Below, one piece after another: positions 1 through 6,373 of a stretch of DNA of 16,544 nt. Both the position numbers and the translations under genes were made by a program. The notes below the pieces were generated by a model. The model did not search any database. It was not told the DNA's origin and was given only the letters and a program-made list of their open reading frames with translations. This DNA comes from Patescibacteria group bacterium (GTDB lineage Bacteria > Patescibacteriota > Patescibacteriia > XYB2-FULL-38-15). The stretch covers positions 1-16,544 of the forward strand of contig JAHIRI010000029.1 of NCBI GenBank assembly GCA_018818855.1. Reading direction: 5' to 3'. Position 1 is the first letter of the stretch. Every line of letters starts with the position of its first letter.

Positions 1-360
1 ATCCGTTCCCTCCAAAAAGTCCACCACGCGTTCTGGCATTTTTCCTAACTCAATTTTTTCTGCGGACAAAGTTTTGATGTCGCGCTTGGCTAAATATTTC
101 AAAAAAGCGCGAAGGGCAATCAGATGATAGTTTTGAGTATTTTTTTTCAAAACGCGGCCGTGCTCGTCGGTAAAGCGATTTAGCCAAAGCCGGTACTGGC
201 GGATTTTTTCTTGGGTAATGCCAGAGGGGGAAACGTCGCCGGCCCAATTATTAAATCTTTTTAAATAAAAATCATAATTCCGTATGGTTTTATTTGAACG
301 GTTTTTTTCTATTTCCAGATATTCCAGAAATTGGGTGATTAGGTTATGGAGATTAGCCAT
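1..360 (-). CDS. Tyrosine recombinase (XerC/XerD-like), N-terminal part, cut by window edge
   Basis: Reading the minus strand from the ATG at 360 gives 120 open codons running off the left edge. The protein begins MANLHNLITQFLEYLEIEKN and continues with a T-IRNYDFYLKRF segment, then QEKIRQYRLWLNRF and NYHLIALRAFLKYL. This is the helical SAM-like DNA-binding N-terminal domain of phage-integrase-family recombinases (XerC/XerD): a short start, then S-x-x-T-x-x-x-Y, then a second helix pair ending in LR-x-F-x-x-Y. The catalytic domain (R-K-H-R-H-Y residues) would lie beyond the window, so activity cannot be judged. Members cut and rejoin DNA, usually resolving chromosome dimers at dif. The gene diverges from rpsO. 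There is no clear Shine-Dalgarno before the ATG. XerC, XerD and a mobile-element integrase cannot be told apart from this half. Confidence 0.82.
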   Translation of the reverse strand, partial: MANLHNLITQFLEYLEIEKNRSNKTIRNYDFYLKRFNNWAGDVSPSGITQEKIRQYRLWLNRFTDEHGRVLKKNTQNYHLIALRAFLKYLAKRDIKTLSAEKIELGKMPERVVDFLEGTD

Positions 361-387
361 AGTAGGTTTTTAGTGTCGCACAATTTC

Positions 388-416
388 ATTATAGCGCAGA
401 CTTGCCAAATAAAAAA
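388..416 (-). promoter_or_regulatory. Possible promoter of the recombinase gene
   Basis: On the minus strand a perfect TATAAT lies at 393-388, about 28 bases before the recombinase ATG. The matching -35 position, 17 bases upstream, is only a T-run (TTTTTT), so the call rests mainly on the -10 box. Confidence 0.4.
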
Positions 417-433
417 GGCTATGATAATATGAT
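402..433 (+). promoter_or_regulatory. Possible promoter of rpsO
   Basis: TTGCCA at 402-407 is followed by GATAAT at 423-428 (15-base spacer) and an overlapping TATGAT at 428-433 (20-base spacer). Neither spacing is ideal, but this is the only promoter-like sequence before rpsO on this strand. It would give an rpsO leader of roughly 60 nt. Confidence 0.35.
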
Positions 434-498
434 TAAGTAAATTATTAATGACGGTTTTCTGGGCTTATGGCGGGGATAGGCTCGGGAACGCGCAATTT

Positions 499-759
499 AT
501 GTTAGACAAAAAAGCAAAAGACAAAATTATTGAAAAGTTTCGGATTCACCCGACAGATACTGGTTCGCCGCAAGTGCAGGTCGCCATTTTGACATCGGAG
601 ATCAAAGAATTGGTTGAGCACTTGAAGGAGCATAAAAAAGATTTTTCTTCACGGCGCGGCCTTTTGAAGAAAGTTAGTGAAAGACGCAGGCTCTTAAAGT
701 ATTTGGAGAGAGAAGATAAAAAGGGCCACACTGAATTGATGGAGAAATTAAAATTGTAA
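499..759 (+). CDS. rpsO: 30S ribosomal protein S15
   Basis: The 86-residue product beginning MLDKKAKDKIIEKFRIHPTD is a clear S15, which binds 16S rRNA and helps assemble the small-subunit platform. Visible family features are the T-DTGSPQVQVAILT segment at about residues 20-32, the L-x-x-HLKEHKKDFSSRRGLL stretch, and the closing RRRLLKYLERED. The length is close to the usual 89. An in-frame ATG at 448 would add 17 residues (MTVFWAYGGDRLGNAQF) with no counterpart in S15, so 499 is chosen. The upstream Shine-Dalgarno is weak for either start. rpsO next to pnp is a classic arrangement, here with an NYN gene between them and a terminator straight after rpsO. S15 genes are often self-regulated through their leader; no leader structure was worked out here. 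Confidence 0.97.
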   Translation: MLDKKAKDKIIEKFRIHPTDTGSPQVQVAILTSEIKELVEHLKEHKKDFSSRRGLLKKVSERRRLLKYLEREDKKGHTELMEKLKL

Positions 760-769
760 AAATTTAAAG

Positions 770-792
770 CCCCTCCTCTGCGAGGGGTTTTT
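770..792 (+). terminator. Intrinsic terminator after rpsO
   Basis: CCCCTC at 770-775 pairs with GAGGGG at 782-787 across a 6-base loop and is followed by five T (788-792). It lies 10 bases after the rpsO stop and separates rpsO, at least partly, from the NYN-pnp genes. Confidence 0.85.
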
Positions 793-816
793 GACTAAAA
801 AATAAGGAGGAAATTT

Positions 817-1338
817 ATGGTAACTTATAAAGAACAAAGAGTGGGCGTCTTCATTGACGTGCAAAACATGTATTATTCCGCGAAAAATCTTTACAACGCA
901 AAAGTTAATTTTGGAAATATTTTGGAAACAGCGGTCGGAAACAGAAAATTAATCCGCGCCATCGCTTACGTTGTAAAAACAAAAACTGGCGAGGAAAAAG
1001 TATTTTTTGAAGCATTGGAAAAATTGGGTTTGGAAACTCGGGAAAAAGAATTGATGGTTTATGACGGTGCAAAAAAGGCCGATTGGGATGTTGGTATTTG
1101 CATTGATTCAATCGCTTTGGCTGAAAGATTGGATGTCATTGTTATTGTTTCTGGCGACGGCGATTTTATTCCGCTCGTGCAGTATTTAAAGATGAATAAA
1201 GGATGCCGCGTAGAATCTATGGCTTTTCGCGAAACCACTTCCAGCAAACTCGTGGAAACGGTTGACAATTTTGTTGATTTAAGTCATGATAGAAGGCGGT
1301 ACTTAATCAGCGGTCGGATAAAACGAACGATTATTTAA
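817..1338 (+). CDS. NYN domain (LabA/DUF88-type, PIN-like) putative ribonuclease
   Basis: A 173-residue protein with the NYN fold signature. FIDVQN lies at residues 12-17 with the first acidic residue D14 and N17. KKADWDVGICID follows with D89 and D91, and VSGDGDF has S112, D114 and D116. The three acidic clusters are the metal-binding site of PIN-like nucleases, so the predicted activity is metal-dependent RNA cleavage. The substrate is unknown. The basic tail (DRRRYLISGRIKR) could touch RNA. The start is well fixed: an AAGGAGG Shine-Dalgarno at 803-809 lies 7 bases before the ATG, unusually strong for this window. It sits between rpsO and pnp, which suggests a role in RNA processing or decay. 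Family assignment is firm; biochemical role is inference. Confidence 0.9.
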   Translation: MVTYKEQRVGVFIDVQNMYYSAKNLYNAKVNFGNILETAVGNRKLIRAIAYVVKTKTGEEKVFFEALEKLGLETREKELMVYDGAKKADWDVGICIDSIALAERLDVIVIVSGDGDFIPLVQYLKMNKGCRVESMAFRETTSSKLVETVDNFVDLSHDRRRYLISGRIKRTII

Positions 1339-1370
1339 TTAAAAAAATAACAATTAAAAATTAATTTTTT

Positions 1371-1426
1371 GATCGCCAGACAAGTAGGCTTCTTCTGGAC
1401 AACCAGAAGTCTAAAGTTTGGCGGTC
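1371..1426 (+). promoter_or_regulatory. Long stem-loop in the pnp leader
   Basis: Bases 1371-1381 pair with 1416-1426 over 11 positions (three are G-U). Inside, CTTCTGG at 1392-1398 pairs with CCAGAAG at 1403-1409 around an ACAA tetraloop. The structure ends 13 bases before the pnp ATG and is not followed by a T-run, so it is not a terminator. In Escherichia coli a leader stem before pnp is cut by RNase III and lets PNPase repress itself. A similar role here is inference from position and shape. Confidence 0.7.
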
Positions 1427-1439
1427 AAAGCAGAAAATT

Positions 1440-3617
1440 ATGGTAAAAAAGTTTGAGTTAGAATGGGGAGGAAAGACTTTAATCATTGAAACTGGAAAAT
1501 TTGCCGGACAAGCCAATGGCAGCTGCACGGTTCGTTACGGCGATACAGTAGTTTTGGCCACGGCCACAATGTCGGGAAATCAAAGAGACGGGATTAATTA
1601 TTTTCCCCTGATGGTTGAGTACGAAGAAAAGCTTTACGCGGCCGGGAAAATTAAGGGTTCGCGTTTTATAAAACGTGAAGGCCGTCCGACTGACGAAGCA
1701 ATTTTAACAGCGCGGCTGGTTGATCGTGCAATCAGGCCGTTTTTTGATGACCGAATGAGAAATGACATTCAGGTTGTGGCTTCAACTTTGTCTTGGGATC
1801 AGGAAAATGATCCAGATATTCCGGCGTTAGTTGGCGCTTCAATTGCCCTTTCTATTTCGGATATTCCTTGGAATGGGCCGATTGCCGCGGTTCGCGTTGG
1901 TCAGATAAATGGTGAGTGGGTTTTGAATCCGACTTATGACGCGCGAAATAAAAGCACGATGGATATTGTTGTCGCCGGTACAGAGGAAAAAGTTTGTATG
2001 CTTGAAGCAGGAGCTAATGAAGTTTTGGAAAATGATGTTTTGGAAGGAATAAAATTTGGGCAGAAACACTTGAAAAAAATTGTTCAGTTGATTGAGAGCG
2101 TCCGTGAAGAGATTGGCAAAACAAAAATTTCTATTATAGAGGAAGATCCGGAAGGAGCTTCGGAAAAAGAAGGGTTAAAAAACAAAGTCAAAGAATTTTT
2201 GTACGAGAAATTAGAGACTTGTCTTTTCAACAGTAAAAAAGAAAGTAAGACCTCCCGCCAGGAAGTTTTGGACAGGCTAGAAATCGACCTTGAAGAATAT
2301 TTGAAAAGCGAAGGGATTGGAAAAGATCGCCGCAAAGACGCGATGGGATTTTTCTATGGGATTGTTGAAGAGGAAATCAGTCGGGTAATTTTAGAAAAAG
2401 AAACAAGAGTTGATTGTCGTACTCTTACTGACATCAGGACGCTTGGTGCAGAAGTAGCGCTTTTACCGCGTACGCATGGTACAGGGTATTTTACGCGCGG
2501 TGATACACATGTTTTGTCTGCGGTGACGCTCGGTTCGCCGGGCGAAGAGCAGACTTTGGATGGTATGGAAGTTTCCGGCAAAAAAAGATTTATGCATCAT
2601 TATAATTTTCCACCTTTTTCAGTTGGTGAGGCCTCGCCAATGCGCGGACCCGGTCGGCGAGAAATTGGACACGGAGCTTTAGCCGAACGCGCCTTGATTC
2701 CGGTTTTGCCGAAGACGGAAGACTTTCCTTACACCATCCGCGTTGTCTCCGAAGTTTTAAGTTCAAATGGTTCTTCATCAATGGCTTCAGCTTGTGCCTC
2801 GACCTTGGCCCTGATGGATGCGGGTGTGCCGATCAAATCTCCGGTGGCTGGCATTGCTATGGGTCTCGCATCTGATGAAAAAGGAAATTTCAAAGTTTTG
2901 ACTGATCTCCAAGATTTGGAAGACAGCAAGGGCGGCATGGATTTTAAAATCGCTGGAACAAGGACCGGCATTACGGCAATCCAGATGGATACAAAAACCC
3001 TGGGGTTGACGATGGAGATAGTGGAGAAAACTTTGATACAGGGTCGTGAAGCGAGAATGAAAATTTTGGACGTGATAGAGGGTGCGATTGCCGCGCCGCG
3101 TCCGGAACTTTCCCAATATGCCCCGAGAATTATCTCTTTCAAAATCAATTCGGATAGAATTCGCGACGTCATTGGTCCTGGTGGAAAAATTATTAATGAA
3201 ATTATTGACGTGACTGGTGTCTCAATCGATATAGATAATGACGGGACAGTGGTGATTTGTTCATCTCAGCCGCCGGCGCTTGATAAAGCTGTAGCTTGGG
3301 TTAAGAGCTTGACGCAGGAAGCTGAAGTTGGAGAAATTTATCAAGGACCGGTTACGCGCATTTTGGACTTTGGCGCGTTCGTGGAGATTCTTCCGCATAA
3401 AGACGGGCTAGTCCATATTTCCGAACTTGCGCCATATCGCGTAGAAAAGGTGACTGACATTGTAAAAATAGGTGATGTCGTCCGCGTGAAAGTTATTAAG
3501 ATTGATGAACAAGGTAGAGTTGATCTTTCCATTAAACGGTTGCAGGAAAATGGAGATAAAAATGGCGACCGCGATCAGGGCGGAGCGTCGCGAGAGCACG
3601 ATCGTCCGAGAAGATAA
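1440..3617 (+). CDS. pnp: Polyribonucleotide nucleotidyltransferase (PNPase)
   Basis: A 725-residue PNPase, a 3'-5' phosphorolytic exoribonuclease that can also add nucleotides. Order of domains: first RNase PH-like domain (about 1-220, with GKIKGSRFIKREGRPTD), helical linker (about 225-310), second RNase PH-like domain (about 315-555), KH domain with the GPGGKI loop at 579-584, and an S1 domain (about 620-695, GPVTRILDFGAFVEILP). The catalytic aspartates and lysine match D495, D501 and K503 in the EDSKGGMDFKIAG segment; a G replaces the non-catalytic D of the usual GDMDFK. Length is near the normal 700-720. The C-terminal tail is charged (D, R, G rich). There is no clear Shine-Dalgarno; the long leader hairpin ends just upstream. 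It probably forms a transcription unit with the NYN gene and the downstream membrane protein, 20 bases away. Confidence 0.98.
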   Translation: MVKKFELEWGGKTLIIETGKFAGQANGSCTVRYGDTVVLATATMSGNQRDGINYFPLMVEYEEKLYAAGKIKGSRFIKREGRPTDEAILTARLVDRAIRPFFDDRMRNDIQVVASTLSWDQENDPDIPALVGASIALSISDIPWNGPIAAVRVGQINGEWVLNPTYDARNKSTMDIVVAGTEEKVCMLEAGANEVLENDVLEGIKFGQKHLKKIVQLIESVREEIGKTKISIIEEDPEGASEKEGLKNKVKEFLYEKLETCLFNSKKESKTSRQEVLDRLEIDLEEYLKSEGIGKDRRKDAMGFFYGIVEEEISRVILEKETRVDCRTLTDIRTLGAEVALLPRTHGTGYFTRGDTHVLSAVTLGSPGEEQTLDGMEVSGKKRFMHHYNFPPFSVGEASPMRGPGRREIGHGALAERALIPVLPKTEDFPYTIRVVSEVLSSNGSSSMASACASTLALMDAGVPIKSPVAGIAMGLASDEKGNFKVLTDLQDLEDSKGGMDFKIAGTRTGITAIQMDTKTLGLTMEIVEKTLIQGREARMKILDVIEGAIAAPRPELSQYAPRIISFKINSDRIRDVIGPGGKIINEIIDVTGVSIDIDNDGTVVICSSQPPALDKAVAWVKSLTQEAEVGEIYQGPVTRILDFGAFVEILPHKDGLVHISELAPYRVEKVTDIVKIGDVVRVKVIKIDEQGRVDLSIKRLQENGDKNGDRDQGGASREHDRPRR

Positions 3618-3637
3618 TTAGAGCTGAAGATAAAATA

Positions 3638-4831
3638 ATGTTTTTTGAATTCTTCAAAAAAGAACAGGCAGAGCCTGTGTTAGCTCCTCGGCTCGGGAAT
3701 GAAAAAAAAATTCATTTCTCTCGCCTTACGTCGCTAACCGAAACAAAAACCTTGCTTATCGGAGCAGGGTTTTTTGTCCTCGCGAGTTTTGCAGGATTTT
3801 CTTTTTGGTTTTATTTTAATTTTTTGGAGAAAGATAATTTTTTGGAATCCGTGCCCAGAGAAGCCGTAGTATATTGGCAGAGTGATTTTAGCTCCGGAGC
3901 GGACGATGCTTGGCTTTGGGCAATCACGAGATCGACTCTTTCTGGCGAAGCGGCAGAGCAAACCAAATTCTTGGAAGAAGTTGTTACCCCAGAGGTTGAA
4001 AGAGTTGGTTTCGCAATTTTGCCAGATTTTGCGGATTTTATTTTCCTTGGTCAGGCGGATAATCAGAATTTTGATTCGCTTAAAAATAAATTGGAAGAAT
4101 TAAACTATCATTATATTTTTAGAGATGATGGGAGGGTGATAATTTCCAATTCAAGATTTGGTCTTGGGGAAGTAGTGGCGGCTTTAAGCCAAGAAAAAAA
4201 ATCTTTGGCTGACGATGAAATGAGGTTGGTCGCCTTTAAGAGAGCGCAGCGGCATTCTTTAGCTCAAATTTATTTCGGAGAAAATTTTAAAGTTCAAGAT
4301 TTCCGCGCCATGCTTTGGTTTTCTGATTTTTGGTCAAGTAATAAATTAGTTGTGGTTCCGAAAGGTAGGATAGAATCGCCGCGGAACTTGGTTGATTTTA
4401 ATTTTTTATCTATTTCGGATGATAAATATCTAAAAAATAGCATGGAAGAAATAATAAAAGATGATTTGGCGGTTCTTCTGCCGGAAATTCAAGAAAAAAC
4501 TTTGTCTGACGGAACAAAAGTTAAAGAACTTTTTGCCAATCCCGATATTTTTGTTTTTCAAGATGAACAGATTGGCGGCGTGCCAGTGCATTATCTTTCT
4601 GTGGGGGCTCTAAATCAAGAATTTTTAGTTGGCAGAAAAGATCAGAAAGTAATGATTAGTAATTCAACGGAAATTTTTCAATATTTTTTGTCCAATGCTC
4701 GCCACAGGCCTGATTACTATGGTAAAAGTTTGGGAGAGTTGATCTTGAGCTGGTTAAAATGGGTAACACCGGATTTTAGCGGGATAATTTTCGAGGTTAG
4801 CCCGTCTGTTGGGGATAAGGCATCTCTTTAG
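3638..4831 (+). CDS. Unknown single-pass membrane protein
   Basis: A 397-residue protein not recognised with confidence. A positively charged N-terminus of about 37 residues precedes one hydrophobic segment at residues 38-61 (LLIGAGFFVLASFAGF and on), so the rest is probably outside the membrane. After the segment comes VPREAVVYWQSDF and repeated alternating blocks of charged and aromatic residues without a catalytic motif. The VPxxAVVYW start followed by long unstructured-looking blocks loosely recalls DUF3352-type proteins, but this is only a weak resemblance. It begins 20 bases after pnp with only a weak purine-rich stretch before the ATG, so it is probably co-transcribed with pnp. A membrane anchor for the RNA-decay machinery is one speculative reading of that position. 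Confidence 0.75.
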   Translation: MFFEFFKKEQAEPVLAPRLGNEKKIHFSRLTSLTETKTLLIGAGFFVLASFAGFSFWFYFNFLEKDNFLESVPREAVVYWQSDFSSGADDAWLWAITRSTLSGEAAEQTKFLEEVVTPEVERVGFAILPDFADFIFLGQADNQNFDSLKNKLEELNYHYIFRDDGRVIISNSRFGLGEVVAALSQEKKSLADDEMRLVAFKRAQRHSLAQIYFGENFKVQDFRAMLWFSDFWSSNKLVVVPKGRIESPRNLVDFNFLSISDDKYLKNSMEEIIKDDLAVLLPEIQEKTLSDGTKVKELFANPDIFVFQDEQIGGVPVHYLSVGALNQEFLVGRKDQKVMISNSTEIFQYFLSNARHRPDYYGKSLGELILSWLKWVTPDFSGIIFEVSPSVGDKASL

Positions 4832-4882
4832 GAGAGAAGTGTGGATAACTTGTTAACAAAGATAGGGTTCTTTTGGGGATAA
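4809..4882. promoter_or_regulatory. Cluster of DnaA-box-like 9-mers
   Basis: TGTGGATAA at 4840-4848 is the exact reverse complement of the consensus DnaA box TTATCCACA. Two one-mismatch copies, TGGGGATAA, lie at 4810-4818 and 4874-4882, all in the same orientation and 30 and 34 bases apart. The palindrome TTGTTAACAA follows the central box at 4850-4859, and a very A+T-rich stretch follows at about 4896-4928. The first copy overlaps the end of the upstream gene. This may be a DnaA-binding region; dnaA and dnaN are not in the window. Confidence 0.4.
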
Positions 4883-4942
4883 GTTGCTATTCATTTTAGT
4901 TTAAAAAATATTTTTTCTTTTAAATAAGCCAAAGTTTGAGGA

Positions 4943-4972
4943 TTGACAAGAAGGGTATTTTCGTGGTATAAT
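4943..4972 (+). promoter_or_regulatory. Near-consensus sigma-70-type promoter
   Basis: Perfect TTGACA at 4943-4948 and perfect TATAAT at 4967-4972 with an 18-base spacer. Start of transcription expected near 4979-4981. The nearest downstream feature is the candidate structured RNA, not a gene with a ribosome binding site. Confidence 0.85.
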
Positions 4973-4978
4973 ATTTAT

Positions 4979-5346
4979 AGAACATTAAAACCAGAGACAT
5001 TCGGCTGAGCCAGCAATGGTATCGCGCAATAAAAATCAGGAAGCGGTAAAAATTGCATGGCGAGTTGGCCTAATTTCTCTCTTCTCTACTCTTCGTCATA
5101 GGTCTTCAGCTGGCAAGGCCTGACCCTAAAACAAAAACAAAAATTATCTTTTAGGTGCGTTCCCCTCTGGAATTCACCACAAGAACGGTAGAGGAGCTCT
5201 TCGCTTTGAAGTCAGCAAAAAGCGTTCCTTCCCCCAAGACCGGTATCTCTTTAATCCTCTCCGGAGGACAAAAGGGTGTGTCAAGGGGGCACAAGGGCGC
5301 AACGGCCATTTATTTATATTATATAAGGGCGCAGTTGCGCCCTTTT
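4979..5346 (+). ncRNA. Candidate structured RNA of about 370 nt, family unknown
   Basis: The region between a near-consensus promoter and an intrinsic terminator has no convincing protein gene and folds well by eye. An extended hairpin pairs 5002-5006 with 5063-5067, GCCA 5009-5012 with TGGC 5058-5061, GCAAT 5013-5017 with ATTGC 5052-5056, and TATCGC 5020-5025 with GCGGTA 5043-5048, leaving a 17-nt loop. GGCCT 5067-5071 can pair with AGGCC 5116-5120. CCTAAAA 5125-5131 pairs with TTTTAGG 5149-5155 around an A-rich loop. CGTTC 5158-5162 can pair with GAACG 5183-5187. The length would suit tmRNA or RNase P RNA, but I see no tRNA-like ends, tag frame or RNase P core sequence. It could be a free RNA or a leader of the dksA-lspA-comM operon. 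Confidence 0.55.
5325..5346 (+). terminator. Intrinsic terminator of the candidate RNA
   Basis: AAGGGCGC at 5325-5332 pairs with GCGCCCTT at 5337-5344 around AGTT, followed by T to 5346. A second copy, AAGGGCGCAA at 5293-5302, is complementary over 10 bases to TTGCGCCCTT at 5335-5344, so two mutually exclusive pairings are possible for the same 3' arm. A G+C-rich hairpin (CCGCG 5372-5376 with CGCGG 5381-5385) follows without a T-run. Confidence 0.8.
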
Positions 5347-5404
5347 AAAGTTGAAAGCGCAACGATTTGGCCCGCGGCCCCGCGGCAGAGAACAATATTT
5401 GTGC

Positions 5405-5433
5405 TTGAAAATTATTTAATATTGTTATATACT
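5405..5433 (+). promoter_or_regulatory. Probable promoter of the dksA-lspA-comM operon
   Basis: TTGAAA at 5405-5410 and TATACT at 5428-5433 with a 17-base spacer. Expected start near 5440, giving a leader of about 55 nt before the ATG at 5494. It lies downstream of the candidate RNA's terminator, so the operon can be transcribed on its own. Confidence 0.65.
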
Positions 5434-5493
5434 TAATTTAAAGAGGATATTATAAAAAAATCCCCTTTATATTAAAAAAATAATAAGAAATTT

Positions 5494-5877
5494 ATGGCAG
5501 TACAAAGTAATCTTGATAAAGAATTTTTAAAGAAAATCGAAGATCAGCTTTTAGAGGAAAAAGCACGCTTGGAAAAGGAGCTGTCCCAATTTACCAAAAA
5601 AAATCCGCATAACGCGTCCGACTACGACGCCAACTTTCCAACCATTGGTGATACGGAAGACGAAAATGCCGCTGAGGTTGCTACTTATAGTGACAATTTA
5701 ACTTTGGAGCGGACCTTGGAGTCATCCCTGCGCGATGTGAATGGTGCCCTAAAACGCATTGAAGAGGGAACTTATGGTATTTGTAAGTATTGCGGAAAGG
5801 TGATTGATCCTAATAGACTCGAGGCGCGTCCAGCATCTTCTGCCTGTATGGAATGTAAATCCAAGTTTAGTAAATAA
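5494..5877 (+). CDS. TraR/DksA-type C4 zinc-finger protein
   Basis: A 127-residue protein of the DksA/TraR family. Residues 5-40 form a charged helix suited to a coiled coil. A TEDENAAEVATY segment at about 54-65 lies in the region of the acidic coiled-coil tip. A second helix (LERTLESSLRDVNGALKRIE) leads to GTYGICKYCG and a zinc finger with C97, C100, C118 and C121 (C-x2-C-x17-C-x2-C). Family members bind in the secondary channel of RNA polymerase and change promoter response, often together with ppGpp; whether this one does so is not shown. It has all four cysteines of the zinc site. The ATG has only a weak AAGAA-type upstream sequence. First gene of a tight plus-strand operon, 12 bases before lspA. 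Confidence 0.92.
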   Translation: MAVQSNLDKEFLKKIEDQLLEEKARLEKELSQFTKKNPHNASDYDANFPTIGDTEDENAAEVATYSDNLTLERTLESSLRDVNGALKRIEEGTYGICKYCGKVIDPNRLEARPASSACMECKSKFSK

Positions 5878-5889
5878 GGTTTAGCAAGA

Positions 5890-6360
5890 ATGTCATTTAT
5901 TCGCAAAATAATGCTTATCAATTTTTTGATAAGCATTTTGTTTTTGGCCGACCGTCTGACAAAATGGTTGGCGCTCCAAATTCCCGAGGGGGGAGTTTTT
6001 TTGTTTTCGGAAAAATTTGTTGGTTTTAGATTATATAAAAATTTTAATTTGATTTTTAATATTGCTCTGCCCGAATGGTTGATGTATAGCTTGATTTTTA
6101 TAATTTTAGCGGCGCTTCTTTGGCTCGTCGCAAAAAATTACCGGCAGAAAAATATTTTTATAATTTTTTCTTTGAGTTTGATTGTTGTCGGTGCAGTTAG
6201 TAATTTGATTGATCGGCTATATTTTGGTTTTGTGATTGATTTTTTAAGTTTTTTTAATTATTCAATCTTTAATTTGTCAGATGTTTTTATTGTGAGCGGC
6301 GTTGGTTTAGTTTTGTTGTCGGAATTTTTAAAGAAAAAGTCGGAAACGGCCCAGAATTAA
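5890..6360 (+). CDS. lspA: Lipoprotein signal peptidase (signal peptidase II), divergent
   Basis: A 156-residue membrane protein with four hydrophobic segments (about residues 5-22, 55-78, 85-105 and 130-150). It carries the LspA core: GAVSNLIDRLYFGFVIDF followed by FNLSDVF. The catalytic aspartate pair is D117 (VIDF) and D131 (NLSD). LspA removes the signal peptide of lipoproteins after lipidation of the lipobox cysteine. The usual N-x-G-x-A-F motif before the second segment is degraded here to N-x-N-x-I-F, and GGxxGN is GAVSN, so this is a divergent copy; both catalytic residues remain. The ATG follows an AAGG about 9 bases upstream. It lies between the DksA-like gene and comM, 12 and 13 bases apart. 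Confidence 0.9.
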   Translation: MSFIRKIMLINFLISILFLADRLTKWLALQIPEGGVFLFSEKFVGFRLYKNFNLIFNIALPEWLMYSLIFIILAALLWLVAKNYRQKNIFIIFSLSLIVVGAVSNLIDRLYFGFVIDFLSFFNYSIFNLSDVFIVSGVGLVLLSEFLKKKSETAQN

Positions 6361-6373
6361 AAAATTTTAAATT

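Noticed and set aside
448..498. N-terminal extension of S15 from the ATG at 448
   Set aside because: The 17 extra residues have no S15 counterpart, and the ATG at 499 gives the normal family N-terminus and length.
2729..3172. 147-residue ORF antisense to pnp
   Set aside because: Shadow of the conserved PNPase frame; no start signal or recognisable domain.
5016..5123. Short ORF (MVSRNKNQEAVKIAWRVG...) in the candidate RNA
   Set aside because: No ribosome binding site, and both arms of the strong 5' hairpin would lie inside it; a leader peptide cannot be excluded but is not supported.
5158..5194. H-type pseudoknot (CGTTC/GAACG with CCTCT/AGAGG)
   Set aside because: The pairings exist, but the third loop of 2 nt is too short to cross a 5-bp stem comfortably, so only the first stem is used as support.
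4979..5346. tmRNA, RNase P RNA or SRP RNA
   Set aside because: No tRNA-like ends or T-arm, no tag frame ending in a typical Ala-rich tail, no GAGGAAAGTC-type RNase P core and no GGAAG SRP loop sequence were found.
5155..5436. 93-residue ORF with a GTG start inside the gap
   Set aside because: It runs through the terminator hairpin, has no Shine-Dalgarno and looks like no protein.
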